A stretch of 64,000 bases of DNA from Nageia nagi (lineage: Eukaryota > Pinophyta), in the NCBI GenBank assembly GCA_050084985.1, contig JBITNC010000001.1, positions 79,856,001 through 79,920,000 of the forward strand, in the 5' to 3' direction. The notes under the pieces were generated by a model. That model was not told where the DNA came from and did not search any database. It saw only the letters and a program-made list of their open reading frames with translations. Below, piece after piece: positions 9,373-21,837 of this stretch (positions are counted from its first letter, which is position 1; every line of letters begins with the position of its first letter). The position numbers and the translations under genes were made by a program.

Positions 9373-10320
9373 CTAATCATTTGAAATAGTTTGAGTCATT
9401 GAGTAGTAGGCAACAGTAGCAACACGCTTGTTCTTCTTTTTATTATTGAAATTTCTCACATTTGCATTTCCCTTGCCTTTTTGAGCAAATTTCTTTTTGC
9501 GACAATCATACTCTTTGTGCCCAAATATGCCACAAAAGTTATAATTTCCATCAAACTTTTCCTGCGGTGTTGGTTTGCTTAATCCAGCTTTGTCATTCCT
9601 TTGCTTGAAGTTGCCGTGCTTCCTGATGGTAGATGAGGATTTGTTATCTTTGAATTTATAATGTTTGAACGTCTTCTTGAAAGGAGTTTTGGTTGCTCCT
9701 AGAGCAATGCTATTATCCTTTGGAGAAATGTTCAACATTTTCTTGTTCAAAGTTTCCTCATGCTTCAGAAGGAGTCTAGAAAGGTTGTCAAGAGAGATAA
9801 CATCTTCTTCATCATCGAGCCTAGTCTCCATAACTGTGACAAAGTTACTGAACTTTGTAGAGAGGCTTTGAAGAATGATGAAGACCATGAACTCATCATT
9901 AATCCAATTACACCCACAGCCAACCAGTTGTGTCCTGAGGTCAATGATTTTGTTCAAGTAGATAGAGGCACTTTCATCTTCACCTTGACGATATTGCAAC
10001 AACTTTTGTAGAATGGTGAACCTTCTTAAAAATTTGGACCCAAGGTAAATTTTCTTTAGTCTATCCCAAGCTTCTTTTGCTGATGTCGAGGAAGAGATCA
10101 TGAGAAGGATGTCATTTGAAACTACACGATAGATCATTGAAGTTGCTAACTCATTCCTTGAGTTGTAAATTTCAAGAGCCTTCTCATCTGTAGGAGCGAC
10201 CAGATCTTCATTAATTGTCTGCCACAGCTTCCTTGCTTGTAACTCAGCTCTCATACGCAGTTCCCATATGCCGAAGTTGGAACCGTCAAGTATATGCTTG
10301 GGTATGAAGGTTTCAACCAT
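9373..10320 (-). pseudogene. copia gag (element 2)
   Basis: 315 codons, starting at the ATG at 10318-10320 (MVETFIPKHILDG) and running open to a TAG at the protease motif. It shows the DUF4219/UBN2-like N-terminal region (LDGSNFGIWELRM, AKEAWDRLKKIYLG) and a basic C-terminal region. The zinc knuckle is damaged: the first Cys is Tyr (YNFC..GHKEYDC, codon 9541-9543). The Asn-rich stretch of element 1 is absent. Gag is the nucleic-acid-binding structural protein of the particle; this copy would probably bind RNA poorly. Confidence 0.92.
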
Positions 10321-11220
10321 TGTTATACAAAAGTAAATATGAAATAAGAATGCAAATTTTTACAAATTTCCATCTATACAAATCAAACATAAGTAAACAT
10401 GTCCCATATGTGCAAACCACGATCCGTAGAGGAATAAAGTTGGGGTTGTTTTCTTGTATAGAATTAGGCCTTCACCTGGATGCCCGTAAGGTGGAGCCTA
10501 GGTACTACCAGTCCTCAACTAGTTCACCTTGGTCAGTAATATACTCTCACAAGGAGAAGTACCAACTATTTTCCAAGGATCCGACGTATCTTGGACCGAC
10601 CATTTTAATTATCTTGATTAAGGTTTTCAGTTTTCCTCCTAGGTTATCAGGATAATCCCTGAATGGACATGCGGACATGTGGTATCACTACACACATGCC
10701 TGTCCACCTAATAGAGTTATGTCTAATCTAATAGAGGTCTTAGGGGCAATTAATACGGACTTACCACCACTTGGGTCTTCGGACTAAAAAGGCTCCAGTC
10801 TACCCTGTCCTCACCTTGTGGCTCCCCAAACAAGTCATGTTGTGGAAGAATACGTGCGGATGTGTTCATTTTAGGGGTTACTTTCAATATTTGCGTTTTG
10901 CAAGTATAAAGCAAATTGTGCAAAAATATAAAGTAAAGTAAAATTGCATCATCCACACGAGCTTGAAAAACCTTAAAAGTCCAATGGGTTTTGTACTAAC
11001 CCCTAAAGGACATTTTACATTTTGTATATTTTGCTCAATTCATTCAAGCACTTAATGAATTTAAAAAAGAACTAAGTCCTACTTAGTATTAATCCATAAC
11101 TTTAAAATATGCATTGTTCCATGACTTTAAAAAATTAAGTAATAATCATGCATCATGCATTATTTAACTTAAAATTTTAAGTGCTAAGCATGCTTTATTC
11201 CTCAAACAAGATAAAGATAC

Positions 11221-11385
11221 ATGCATCATAAGTCTAGCATGCAATATCTAGATAAAGTTTACAAGATAAATAGACATGCATCATAAGTTTAGCATGCAAT
11301 ATCTAGATAAAGTTTACAAGATAAAGAGACATGCATCATAAGTTTAGCATGCAAGATCTAGATAAAGTTTAAGTAAAAATTATAC
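11221..11385. repeat. 55-bp tandem repeat, three copies
   Basis: The segment starting ATGCATCATAAGT recurs at 11221, 11276 and 11331, a 55-bp period, each copy containing AGCATGCAATATCTAGATAA with few changes. The corresponding stretch of element 1 (about 4850-4990) has only a single-copy equivalent. Confidence 0.85.
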
Positions 11386-12551
11386 CAATTCCCCCCTTTT
11401 CACTTAAAGTTTTATCCCTAAAAAAAACTTGTATGCTAAGACTTGTCTTATAAGTATGTATTTTAAGTAAAAAAATCCCTTATTTACTTTAAAAAAAATA
11501 GCATACTTAGACTAAATTACTATGCTTAGAGAGAAAAAAAATGCTAAGAGGTTAGCATTCTAGAAATTGCATGTGCACCTATGCAATATTAAAAATATTC
11601 TAAGCATTTTTTTTTTTAAATAAACTAAGTTTAACTTAAAATAAGTTAAAAATATTCACCACTTACCAAGTCTCCAAGAATTAAATGGAAAAAGAAGGAG
11701 ACCCATACCCCTACTTCATGCATTTTAATGCTTCTCCTACCTCAAGCACTAAAAAAATACTCTTAAGTCAAAAAACAATTAAATGCTTTGTAGTTGTAAA
11801 AAATATGACCCCCCCTTTTTCTTCCACCAAGAAAAGAATACGTTGCTTTTGGAAGAGCAAAAATGCAAGTAGTCAACTAAACAACCTTAATGCATCTAAG
11901 TGCATTAAATTGACTAAGAAGACTTGCAAGGAGTTGGTAGCCATCAACCTTGACCGTGGGAGGTAGGATGACCTACATGGAGGCACTAGAAGACAACCAA
12001 TGGAGAGAGTCCAAGGTCAGCAATGGAGGTGATGGTGGACATGCATAGGAGAAGACTTAATGGTGAGGGAGGAGGGAGAAGGTGCAGCCAGTGAGGGAGA
12101 TGATTGGGCAGTGAGTGAGGAGAAGATGCGCAGGGGCAGTGCGTCAGCATGTCGAGTGGTGAAGGAGGCAGAGAGCGAGGAGAAGATGTGCAGGAGCAAC
12201 GATATGGAGGGAGAAAGCATAGTCCTGGCATGTGTAATCTAGTTGACTACACCTCGAAGGGTTCAGATGAGGGAGGATGCATGGAGACATCAAGAGGCTG
12301 AGGGGGTAGCGGCAAAGAAAATGCCCTGGAGCTGGTGCGTGCTCCTACAATGCCATGGCCATCGTTGAAGCCATTCCTATTTCCTTTTTTTTGTTTTTAT
12401 TACATTTTCTTGGGGATGTGATAAAAATTGGCAAGGTGCATATGGTGGTGGCCAGAGAGCAGAAGAGGAAGCTGAGGTAGAGCAGAGGGAGGAGGAAACT
12501 GCTGCATGCATGAGGGAGACCAGGAGAGAGCAGGCTACGCACAGGTTTGTT

Positions 12552-12823
12552 TCCTACGATCATTGCAGTCCATGAAACTTTATCTGCAGCATGCATCTTG
12601 TCAAACAATTCATGTGCCTTCCCTACGCTTCCACATTTTGTATACATGTCTAGCAGGGCAACAAAAAACTGAAGGAGGTGGAGGTGGAGGCAGTCGTATG
12701 GCCATCTATTTCATATCTCTGCTAATATATGATGTCAATTGCAAAGAGTGAAGGAGGATTTCTTTCAAATTAAGGTTCATGAAATGAAATAAGGCTTGCC
12801 ATTTTGTCAAACAGTTCGCAGAC
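12552..12823 (-). pseudogene. captured PPR-gene fragments inside leader of copia element 2
   Basis: On the minus strand 12552-12662 reads VALLDMYTKCGSVGKAHELF, then DKMHAADKVSWTAMIVG, a near-consensus plant PPR segment (compare the general pattern DMYAKCGSIEKARELFDKM then VSWTAMI). Just upstream, 12781-12823 reads VCELFDKMASLISF, the end of another repeat. Between them and downstream the frames do not continue as PPR. The fragment sits in the same slot of the leader as the PPR cargo of element 1 but comes from different repeats. I infer capture of a host PPR gene piece. The ATG at 12647 is internal. Confidence 0.82.
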
Positions 12824-13396
12824 CCTTTCAAATTTGTCCCCCCCCAATTTTTTTTTTTTTTTTGATTTTTATATGTAAAATATTGTAAATATTTCAAAAA
12901 AAAACTTTGTAAATAAAGTCCTCCATTTTTTATTTCAACAATATCAATAATATCCCCATATTTGCTTTAAAATTTAAAAATTTCCTCTAAAAATTATTTC
13001 CTTCTATTTGCATTAAACTTTTTTGCAAAAAATAAAAAAAAATTAGAGAAGAAATAAAGTATTATGTAAATATTACACCTTGGCAATGCTTGTAATAGAG
13101 TTATTGATCAATACTACTAACAAACAAAATGTTAGTAAAAATACTTGTATTGCATAGTATCCTCTTAAAAAAGGTATATCATGTATTAAGCATTTTGTAA
13201 AAAAAATGCTACTAACATAAGAGGTTAGCAAAAAAAATTGCTTGCATTACCAATTTTGATCATATTTTGCAAAAAATAAGCTCCAATATCTCACAAAATA
13301 TGTTAGTATCTAATGCAATAATCCATAAGATAACAAAATGAGGAGGAAATTTATACCTTATCTTAAAATTTACCTCACCAATGGGGTGTAAGATGA

Positions 13397-13508
13397 GGAA
13401 TGAAGAAGGATGAAGAACCTCCAAAATGTATAAGAAGAGCTTCCACACCAAAGGAATGAAGAAGGATGAAGAACCTCCAAGATGTAGAAGAAGAGCTTCC
13501 ACACCAAG
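13397..13508. repeat. 56-bp tandem duplication next to the PBS of element 2
   Basis: The sequence GGAATGAAGAAGGATGAAGA and what follows is repeated starting at 13397 and 13453, with few differences, immediately inside the PBS. Element 1 has one equivalent copy near 6760-6800. Confidence 0.8.
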
Positions 13509-13520
13509 CTCTAGATACCA
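13508..13520 (-). other. degenerate primer-binding site of element 2
   Basis: Minus strand TGGTATCTAGAGC: the tRNA-Met type PBS with a one-base insertion compared with TGGTATCAGAGC of element 1. It lies two bases inside the LTR end. Confidence 0.75.
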
Positions 13521-13522
13521 AT

Positions 13523-14022
13523 TGAGAGAATTAGCACTACTCTAATTCCCAAGGTCCAAGACTATAGAAAGCTCAATCACATTCAACATGCAACATCTAC
13601 AAGCTACTAACACATTCACACAATATGACACCAATATAATGTGGTTCCTCCCTCCTTGGGAGTACATCCACAACTAGTTCTCTATTCTCAATCTATGCAC
13701 CTCTTACTACAATTCTCTTCCTCTCCTACATAACCTAGTAGAGTAATCTTACTCTAAAAATTAGATATGTTACAAGAGGAGAGGCCCTCTATTTATAGCT
13801 TGAGAGCACCTCCCTAACCTCCCTTAAACCCAAGGGTAAGGTTAGAGTTACAATAAATTCATGACCTAACTTTAACATACCAACTAACGCCATGGTTAGG
13901 TCAAAGTCCACACATAATAAAGAATTCAATTAATCCCTTAAGGTATCTACATATCCTTTAAGTGATTAATTGAACTTACAAGGAGTTTAGATATTCACAA
14001 TATTTCATTACAAATTCTAACA
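13523..14022 (-). repeat. 5' LTR of copia element 2 (500 bp)
   Basis: Minus strand begins TGTTAGAATTTG and ends TCA. It aligns with 6826-7323 throughout. The outer flank (14023 on) is unrelated sequence, so 14022 is the element end. The other LTR and its target duplication lie outside the window. Confidence 0.88.
13790..13797 (-). promoter_or_regulatory. TATA box in LTR of element 2
   Basis: Minus strand TATAAATA within CTATAAATAGAGG, at the same LTR position as in element 1. Confidence 0.72.
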
Positions 14023-17000
14023 ATGATAACCCTCCGACCCACATGAGTAGATACTTTATTCTAGGCAAACCTCCTTATGAGCGGGTAAACATCATAACCT
14101 ATGGAACAATCATCATACTCCTATGTGCTAAACTGTAAGTAATATGAATAATAAATTACCCCATCTGATAACCATAGTTTTGTTGACTGATACCCTCATT
14201 TAACACCCTATTAAGGATATGAGACACTAGCCTGCCCATATCTATCAGCTAGGTTCACCATGGTGTTCGACATCCTCGTGCCCATATCTTGAGGAGCCAT
14301 TGGGTATTGGAACAATAACCTTGAGTGGTTTGTATAGTATAATAAATTTTAAGTAATATTATAAAATTAAACCACCCATAACCCATTGAACCTAAAATAA
14401 TTGATCTCAAATCAATTATTAGGGTTTTTCTAAGTTTTATGCTCATGCTAAGCATCAGGTGTTATCTTAACTAAATACAGGGTTACAAACCATTCTTTAA
14501 GTTATCAACTAATAAATGATAACATATGCAAGAAGATTCAGTACCAAGCTTGTTTAGTAAGTCACATAAGTTATTTGAAAGTACTATAATTATTCCATAC
14601 ACATGGTACTACATATTTATTACTAATTTATAAAAGTTCTCATGCTAGAGTCTCATAACGTGCCTTGAGATGACATTAGAGTCAACTAATTCTAAAAAGG
14701 AAGTGCGGCGTAAAGTGGCCCTTACTCAAGATATATTCCTTTTTCTTGTCATTTAGCAAATAAGAGTTTAACTAATGAATATTTTGTATCACTTTCCTTT
14801 GTCATTGAGACTTCCTTTTTTTGAGTTGATTATATCATTCTAGGGTTTCACTTTAAACTAGATTACTCCCGAGTTTATCTTTTGCCCTTAATATTTAATT
14901 CATATAACATTACTTATTGATTTGGGATTATGCAAGGGTTTTCTTACCATAGGATCCATGTCCTTTTCTTTCTAACACTTGTAATGACTATTAATTCTAA
15001 TCATATTACAATTTTATCCCACTTTCTTCTTAATGGTAAATAACACTTACTAAGTAGTGTCAAGTAGCTCTTATCTTAGTCCCATTTGATCCCTTTTTGA
15101 TAGTTAAGATATTCTCAATTATTTTCAACTTATTTTTGAATGGGATATGTATAATAAACTCTTTTTTCCATAATATGGGTCATACCCATATGTTTCTTTA
15201 AGAACATTAGAATTTTCTTTAAGATATATTCTTATTTCCCTTGAGTTTTCTTACTACATGCTTTAATCCAATTGCACTAATGTCTTATTCTATTATAAGT
15301 ACCTAAGGTTAATAATATTAATGCTTAGTATTTGAATTATCTTTAATCCAAACTTCAATAGGGAATATCATATTACCTAATGGTTCTCTTTGTATCAAAG
15401 ATTCTTTCTTCTTCTACCACTTAGTTTGTGAACATCTTGGAATATTAGTACTATTTTATAATATCACCTATGATTGTGGTTTTCAATATACATGTAAGCT
15501 AAGTCATCATTTCCTTACATCATCATATTAAAGGCTTCCTTAAATATTATTTATTTGTTCAAAAATATAATTTTGTTTATCATAATACTATACATGGTAA
15601 CTACCAAATGATTTTCTCTTTGATTCCTACCCATGGTCACCCATTACCTATGTACTCAAAATATTTTTGTGTTACTTATTACCTTCATATGGAAATATAT
15701 TTTGAGTTTTTACCTTAGCATTTAAGAGGCTCTAAATAAGAAAATATCATAGGGTAGTATTTACCACATGCCCATTTAATTAGACCTTAAAGGATTTCAA
15801 ACTTGTATTCCATGATGATAGTAAAGTATAATAAATGAGGGAAACCTTTATCATTTACAAGAGGGTTCCCTTACAAATTATAAATGAACAAATACATGGT
15901 AAATATAACAAGGTTTGATCTAGAAGATCTTTGGTACATCTTCATCCATCTACTGTAGGTTCTTCCATCTTCCTCTTTTGAGCTTTTCGAAGAATCCAAA
16001 GAGTGTAGGTTCGAGTACTAAGAAGGTTTTGGAGTTTTGAGGATCAAGACATCCCTTTCCTTATTTATGGCCATAATTCAAATGAATCTATTTACATGAC
16101 TTCACTTTCATTCGAAAATAATATGGACCTCAGGAGATTCTACCTCCCTTCCTTAGTCATATGGTAAAAATTTTAAAAATCTAATCAATACACAAGAGCC
16201 TTAAAATAAAGTTATGTACACATCATACTATATATCCCTAAGGACTATTATTTATAATTATAAATTGATTTCTATCTAATTATTTGATACTTCATCATAT
16301 AATTATTTTTAATCCTTTATTTTTCCATATTTAACAATAAATTCACTCCATAAATGTGACATAATGCTTTTCTATAGTAGTAAATATTTGATGTGGAATG
16401 TCTTAAAAGAATTTAACAAAACCTTGGCCACCATTTTTTTTGACTACCTATGCTTTGTAAAAGTCAAATTTAATAAATCAAAATGTTAGCAGTAAGCACC
16501 TATATTGGGTCAACAAAGGGAATGCAAAACTTGGCGAATCCATTGGTTTTGGTAATGTTTTTAGGGAGTCTCGAGAAGAGGCAACACTATTTTGAGAGGG
16601 TGTCCACATCATTATGGTGCTATTTGATGTTGGGAAAAGAACTATGTATTAAGTTTGGTGAGTCTTTATTGAGGCTTTGAGATGACATCATAGATCTATC
16701 AAACCCTTTTATAAGTCTCATCAATATTTATCAACAACTTATATCCTAATAGGTTCGTACATTGCTCAAATATAGCTACGTAGAGAGAGAGAGAGAGAAG
16801 GCTTGACTAATGTGAGTGTAAAAAATAATGCCTTACAAAGATGTGAGGGTATTCCAAATTAAGTATAAACAATATATTGAAATGTTTAACAAATACTTTA
16901 TTGGGTGTAATGCAACATCAATAGAATGGGGATGAGATGCATATGATTTGTTTGTCATATGGTCTCACCGAGACACTATATCATATGGGAAAATGATGGA

Positions 17001-18942
17001 AGGGTATACAATACTATAGAGGCATTTAAACTAATGCAAATATTAGATGTAAAGTCGAACTCTATAACCTTTTAGAGTGTTCTTCCAAAATGAGCCCTCA
17101 CACGTTATACGTAAGGCCTTAATTTTTCAATTATTAAGGGTAAAATCAGACTTGAAATGGTGCTTACTACCTATTGGGAGTTTGTCTATACAAGATTTCA
17201 GGCTTAAACTCACATCATGGGAGAATTAATAACACTTAATAACACTCTCAACACCTTTTGCCTAATCCATCCTGTAGTATTCCGAATAGGCATTGAAATC
17301 TTGTTGGGAGGCATGTGAGAGTAGTGGAAGACTAAGGGAAAGGACTCAAATCTTTTCCTAAGAAAGGTACTCATGAGCATTCATGACTTTAAGCATACAA
17401 GAATGGTCATATCATCCATTAAAAAAATATTTTTCAAATCATACAAAAATTATACTTGAATTTATCCTATCTTTCGATTTGAATGATAAATAATAATTTA
17501 TTCCTTTCTTCCAGATAAGGGAACAAGCCTCATATGCAGACTTATCAAATAAAATAAGAATGTGTCTCTTCAATAAGAATAACATTAATGCTAGAAATTA
17601 ACTCTATTAATAATAATTCATAATCCTTCAATACAACATTCTTTTCTTCCAAAGCTTATTACATAATACCAAATGAATCCATATCATAGCTAAACATTTT
17701 AGTATTAAAATCTAAAATGCAAAGGGAATCACTTGGGATTGAGAGGGAAAGCTTTTCTTCTCCATAGAGCTCTAAACCAAGACTTATGAATGATGAAGTG
17801 ATAGTAGTAGTGGGTGTATTTTTCCTAAGGTTCCTCCCTTATTTATAGCCAAGGTGGCTATAATATTTCCAAATAAGTGTCTACTTATCCCCTTCAATTA
17901 TTTTTGTGGGGAAGATGTAAGTATTTTTTTTTTCCTGTGAGGTGGGCTAAATTAAATTTGTTGGCAAGTGTGGTGACATCAAATATTTTGGACTCTTTTA
18001 TATTAGCTTACAAATTGAGGCCAATTATTTCCTACACTTGACACAAAGAAACAAGGTAGGTGGGGATCATATCTCAATTATTTTCACAAACTACCAAAAT
18101 ACCTTGTAACATCCACAAAATGAAAATAGTCCCATTTTTTTAATTATAAATTTTAAATTTCACCTCATTTCACTAAAAACCTTAAGTAAAAATTTAAATT
18201 CAAAAGAATGGAATATTCCTTACCCTTTCTGAAATAAGTTTAAAAAATGCATAGCAATATTTTAACACTCATTTTACCTGCGATGATCCCTTCATTCTAT
18301 AAGGTAAGTTCATTAGTGTACACACATCTAAACATTCTTTATCAAAATAAAAAAATCATGCTTAATAATTATGTCATGCATCTATATGATCTACAATGGT
18401 CATTAGGATTTGTCAGTGAACCAATGCCAATCATTTCCTCACTCTTACCCTTCTGTTCCCATCACCAACTCATCCTTGGTCCCTTAGGTCTTTGTCCACA
18501 TTTTCCATTTAAATCAACTTATACCTATGTCATAAAATCTCGAAGCCATCATCAAATTGACACAAATAAAGTATATCTCTATTCAAATTTAGTCATCTCA
18601 TAATATAATTCTAACTCAATCTCATTAAAATCCTCGATGGTACTAAAGTATTAACAATGCAATTGGGTGGGTTGCTAGATCACATGGTACAATGGTATGT
18701 TAGTATTCAAATATGCATACCCAATACATAGTATGTTGGGTGCTAAAAATTCGATACATTGGTATGACATATATATATTATTATATATATATTCTAAAAT
18801 ACTATATTAACTGACAATTTGCAAAAAATAAGATGATAATTGATATCAAATACACTCATACATAAATTAAAATAATATTTTATAAGGAAAACCATGTCTA
18901 GAGTTTATATTAACTCCAAATGCCCATTCATGATAAGTATAA
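14023..18942. other. no gene recognised; probably old repeat sequence
   Basis: About 4.9 kb without a recognisable coding region. Open frames such as 16483-16680 and 18247-18603 have no motif I know. There is a (GA)n run at 16782-16798. Minus-strand TATA-like sequences (near 16068 and 17843) sit in contexts resembling LTR promoters, but the two surroundings are not similar to each other, so I cannot define LTRs. Confidence 0.5.
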
Positions 18943-21549
18943 CTATAACATGATGCAATGTCCAAAATAAGCCTTTACAAATGAGGCATTATAAGTAAAA
19001 CAACAAGAAAATAGTTTGTCTGACTGTCTCAAAACATGAACAAAATCAAATATTATCTCTAGTCTACTCTCTAGTAGGAAAATTATCTCTATTAAAATCA
19101 TCAATGCCAAAGGCATCAGTATCCTCCCCATCATGGCTACCACTACCATGCTCTCCTACCATTTCTAACTCTAGGTAGTCATCTTGATCCATACTGGCTG
19201 CAACTAAAGTTGATGATCCAATAGTATCTTCATCAAATGTCATTGGCTTTAGAGATGGTGCCTCAATATCTAGATTGGCTAATTGCAACTCAAATGAGTT
19301 ATCCAATGTCATCTCATCTGGTAGCATATCCCATAATTTGGTATGACCCCTTTGATACTCCTGCCTTTGCCTGTATAAAAGATGAAGATTGGTGTTCACA
19401 TACACCAAGTCTGTTGCCCTCTTTTGATCAAGTTTGCTACATTAAACACTATGCACCTTGGAGTATGTACTCCAATTCCTCTCACAACAAGGGGATGAGC
19501 TCACTTGTGATAGAATTCGTAGGGCTAACTACTGCAAAGGGGGACATGCTGATCCATGCAATGCCCAAAATGTATGGGGCTTCTTTGAACCCCTATCCCT
19601 GGTGATATCATATCAAACAAACCTACCTGTACCTATAGAAAACTTAGTAAATGCCTCCTTAATCATATCCAATGTACCCTAATCAAGAAATAATCACTTC
19701 AAAGCTATCTTCCTACCATTTGAAACCTCCTTATCTATGTGTGGAGGGAAGCATCGACTAGGAATAGAAGTAGAATTTAGCCATTCATCACTATAGTATT
19801 TGAAATTCAATGAGTGTGCTAAGCAATGAAGTAGCATGCAATTTTTCTCCCATCTATTAAAAAGGGTGCTACTAATAGCTAAATAGATCTCATCAATAGA
19901 AGCATTAACAATATCAGTTGCCAATAAAGCATGCTCATAAACTAGATGTTTTATCTTTTTAATGACACTATTTCATGCCTCATAAACCTCACCAAGAACA
20001 GTAACATCTGAATTAGCAAAATAGAGTAAAGATATGATTAGCTCAATAATGAGCAAGGTGAAGTCTATCCTCTCCCACCATGTATCATCAACCACAAGCT
20101 CCTTGATCTCCTTGGATGTATTTATGTCAATCTTTCTCCAGAAAGTCTACATCTCATCAATAACCATCACCTCTAATGCTCTCCTCACTTCCTTTATCCT
20201 CTTTAACATGATAAAAGAGGAAGCAAAATGAGTGTCTGCCACTCTAATAAGGGAGAGGTGGCTATTTTTATGATAGATGGTGAGTGCATGTGTATGATTT
20301 TGTACAAAATTATTTATCAATTTTACATCCTCAATTATTTTAGACATCTAAGGCAAGTCATATGCAATTGATTTTAGTGTAAGGTTTAGACTATGCACTA
20401 TGCATGGTGTCCAAAATACACTAGGATACTTAGTCTCTAAAATCATCCCTGTTACTTAGTCTCTAAAATCATCCCTGCTGCTTTACAAATAGATGCATTA
20501 TCAGTAATCAACTACACAATGTTATCTACTCCCACTTGCTCAACAATGTTGATAAATAATTCACTTGCATAGTGCATCACTACATAATCATACAACAATT
20601 GAAAATATGGAATATAGAAAAGAAAATATAAATAAGTATTAGTAACTATTAATTTAAATTAAGTATAGTGAGTTAGTGACTAGTCTAGATTTTGTTCAAA
20701 GAATCAAAAGTACTTAAGTATGCACGGTATTTGTATTTTCTTGATGCATTCACACATTTGATGAAAAGTGGACCATTAGGATATGACACAATGAAATTAA
20801 TCAATGGATGGTGAGTTAGATCAGTCCACCCATCTGATACTATGCTCACTCTTGATTGTAGCCAAGTTGCCTTAATGGTTTCCAATTCTTCTTGTACCCT
20901 CCTCTGAGCTTTATCCAAAATGGTGGTCCTCAATGTATCAGAGCTAGGAGGAATATAACTGGATGGTGCATGCTAAACTAACCCCTTCACCATTTCTAAA
21001 AAAAAGGGGGAACATGTAGTATTGAAAGAAAGATAATTACCATAGTGATACATACCAATAAGGAGGTCAATTTCCTCCTTCAACTCTCTTTGAAACATCT
21101 TATCCATGCTATAGCTAGCAGTTGTTCTTTTTTTACCAGATGTGATATTGGTGTGTTTCTGGTTTAGGTTCATGTCTTGAGACTTGACAACTGGGTCAAC
21201 CATTGGTCTCTTATGAGCAACCACTACTTTTTGACCTATCTTATCTTCATTTTGCAATCCAAACAACTAGTTGGCTGAGATAATAGGATAAGAAATAATA
21301 TATGAAATCTCACCCTTGAATAACTACCACTGTATTTTTTTTACAAAAATTGCAAACCCATGTGGCATTGGAATGGGCATGTGTCTTTTGTTTTTTAATT
21401 GTCACATACCTCCACAGTGGGGTTTTATTCCCTTCTTCTGCTTCAACTTGTTGATTTTCAATAGCTGATTCATGAGTAGAAGCTCTTTTTACTGGTGCTT
21501 TGCCATTTCCTCTTTTCCTAGAAGAAGCCTCTTGAGAGGAGTTATCCAT
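18943..21549 (-). pseudogene. hAT transposase remnant with BED zinc finger and DUF659-like domain
   Basis: Minus-strand pieces in several frames follow the order of a plant hAT transposase. 21549-21310 is a basic N-terminus (KRGNGKAPVKR) and a BED-finger half (WVCNFCKK). 21266-20973 is the linker. 20933-20685 is DUF659-like (VSIVSDGWTDLTHHPLINF). 20347-20147 is the mid-region (FVQNHTHALTIY, LIRVADTHFASSFIML). 19924-19694 is the part before the dimerisation region, and 19408-19064 is the C-terminal tail (VYVNTNLHLLYR). hAT transposases cut and paste DNA with 8-bp target duplications. Multiple stops and frameshifts make it dead. I could not identify terminal inverted repeats. Confidence 0.82.
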
Positions 21550-21617
21550 GTGAATTCTTTGCCTTTTCCTCTTTTCCTGGAAGAAGCCTCTTGAGAGGAG
21601 CTATCTATGTGAATTCT
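21499..21617. repeat. 59-bp tandem duplication over the hAT N-terminus
   Basis: The segment with AGAAGCCTCTTGAGAGGAG is present twice with a 59-bp offset (for example TTTGCC at 21499 and 21558). It covers the start codon and first codons of the transposase remnant, so the N-terminus is partly duplicated. Confidence 0.8.
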
Positions 21618-21837
21618 TTACCTTTTCCCCTTTGCTTAAATGGCCAATGCTCAATTTTGGAATGCTAAAACCCTTAAAACTTGAGAGCTAAATATGAGTG
21701 AGAGAGTACATGATAGGTACATGCACCACATTCGGTATGCATACCCACGTACCCTATACATATGGTACATGGTATGTGTGGGTCCCACACATACCTTGCA
21801 TGCTATGTGGTTCATCATAAAGTTTTGTCTAATTTAT

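Larger units (their letters stand above)
10321..13507 (-). other. long leader of copia element 2
   Basis: About 3.2 kb between PBS and gag. 10437-10880 matches the conserved leader block of element 1. 10880-11815 is AT-rich and shared, with an extra 55-bp tandem repeat at 11221-11385. 11815-12840 is a purine- and GC-richer segment not shared with element 1, which contains PPR-derived sequence. 12840-13507 is AT-rich and shared in outline, ending in a 56-bp tandem duplication next to the PBS. No conserved ORF is seen in the shared parts. Confidence 0.7.
7324..14022 (-). mobile_element. Ty1/copia LTR retrotransposon, element 2 (interrupted at 7324)
   Basis: Minus strand: 5' LTR (13523-14022), degenerate PBS (13508-13520), a 3.2-kb leader, gag from 10320, protease, integrase and the first part of reverse transcriptase. 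It stops abruptly at 7324 in the codons for KLKA, where the LTR of element 1 starts. The rest of RT, RNase H and the 3' LTR are expected left of the window if this is a nested insertion. It carries more stops and frameshifts than element 1, which fits it being the older host copy. Confidence 0.85.

Noticed and set aside
12345-12647. 100-codon ORF as a small PPR gene
   Set aside because: Only the first ~33 codons match PPR; the rest is low-complexity hydrophobic sequence, and the piece sits inside a retrotransposon leader.
16050-17860. Two minus-strand TATA-like promoters as LTRs of one element
   Set aside because: The sequences around them are not similar, and no TG..CA ends or PBS were found.
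18247-18603. 118-codon ORF
   Set aside because: No motif, AT-rich, no neighbours supporting it; likely a chance frame.
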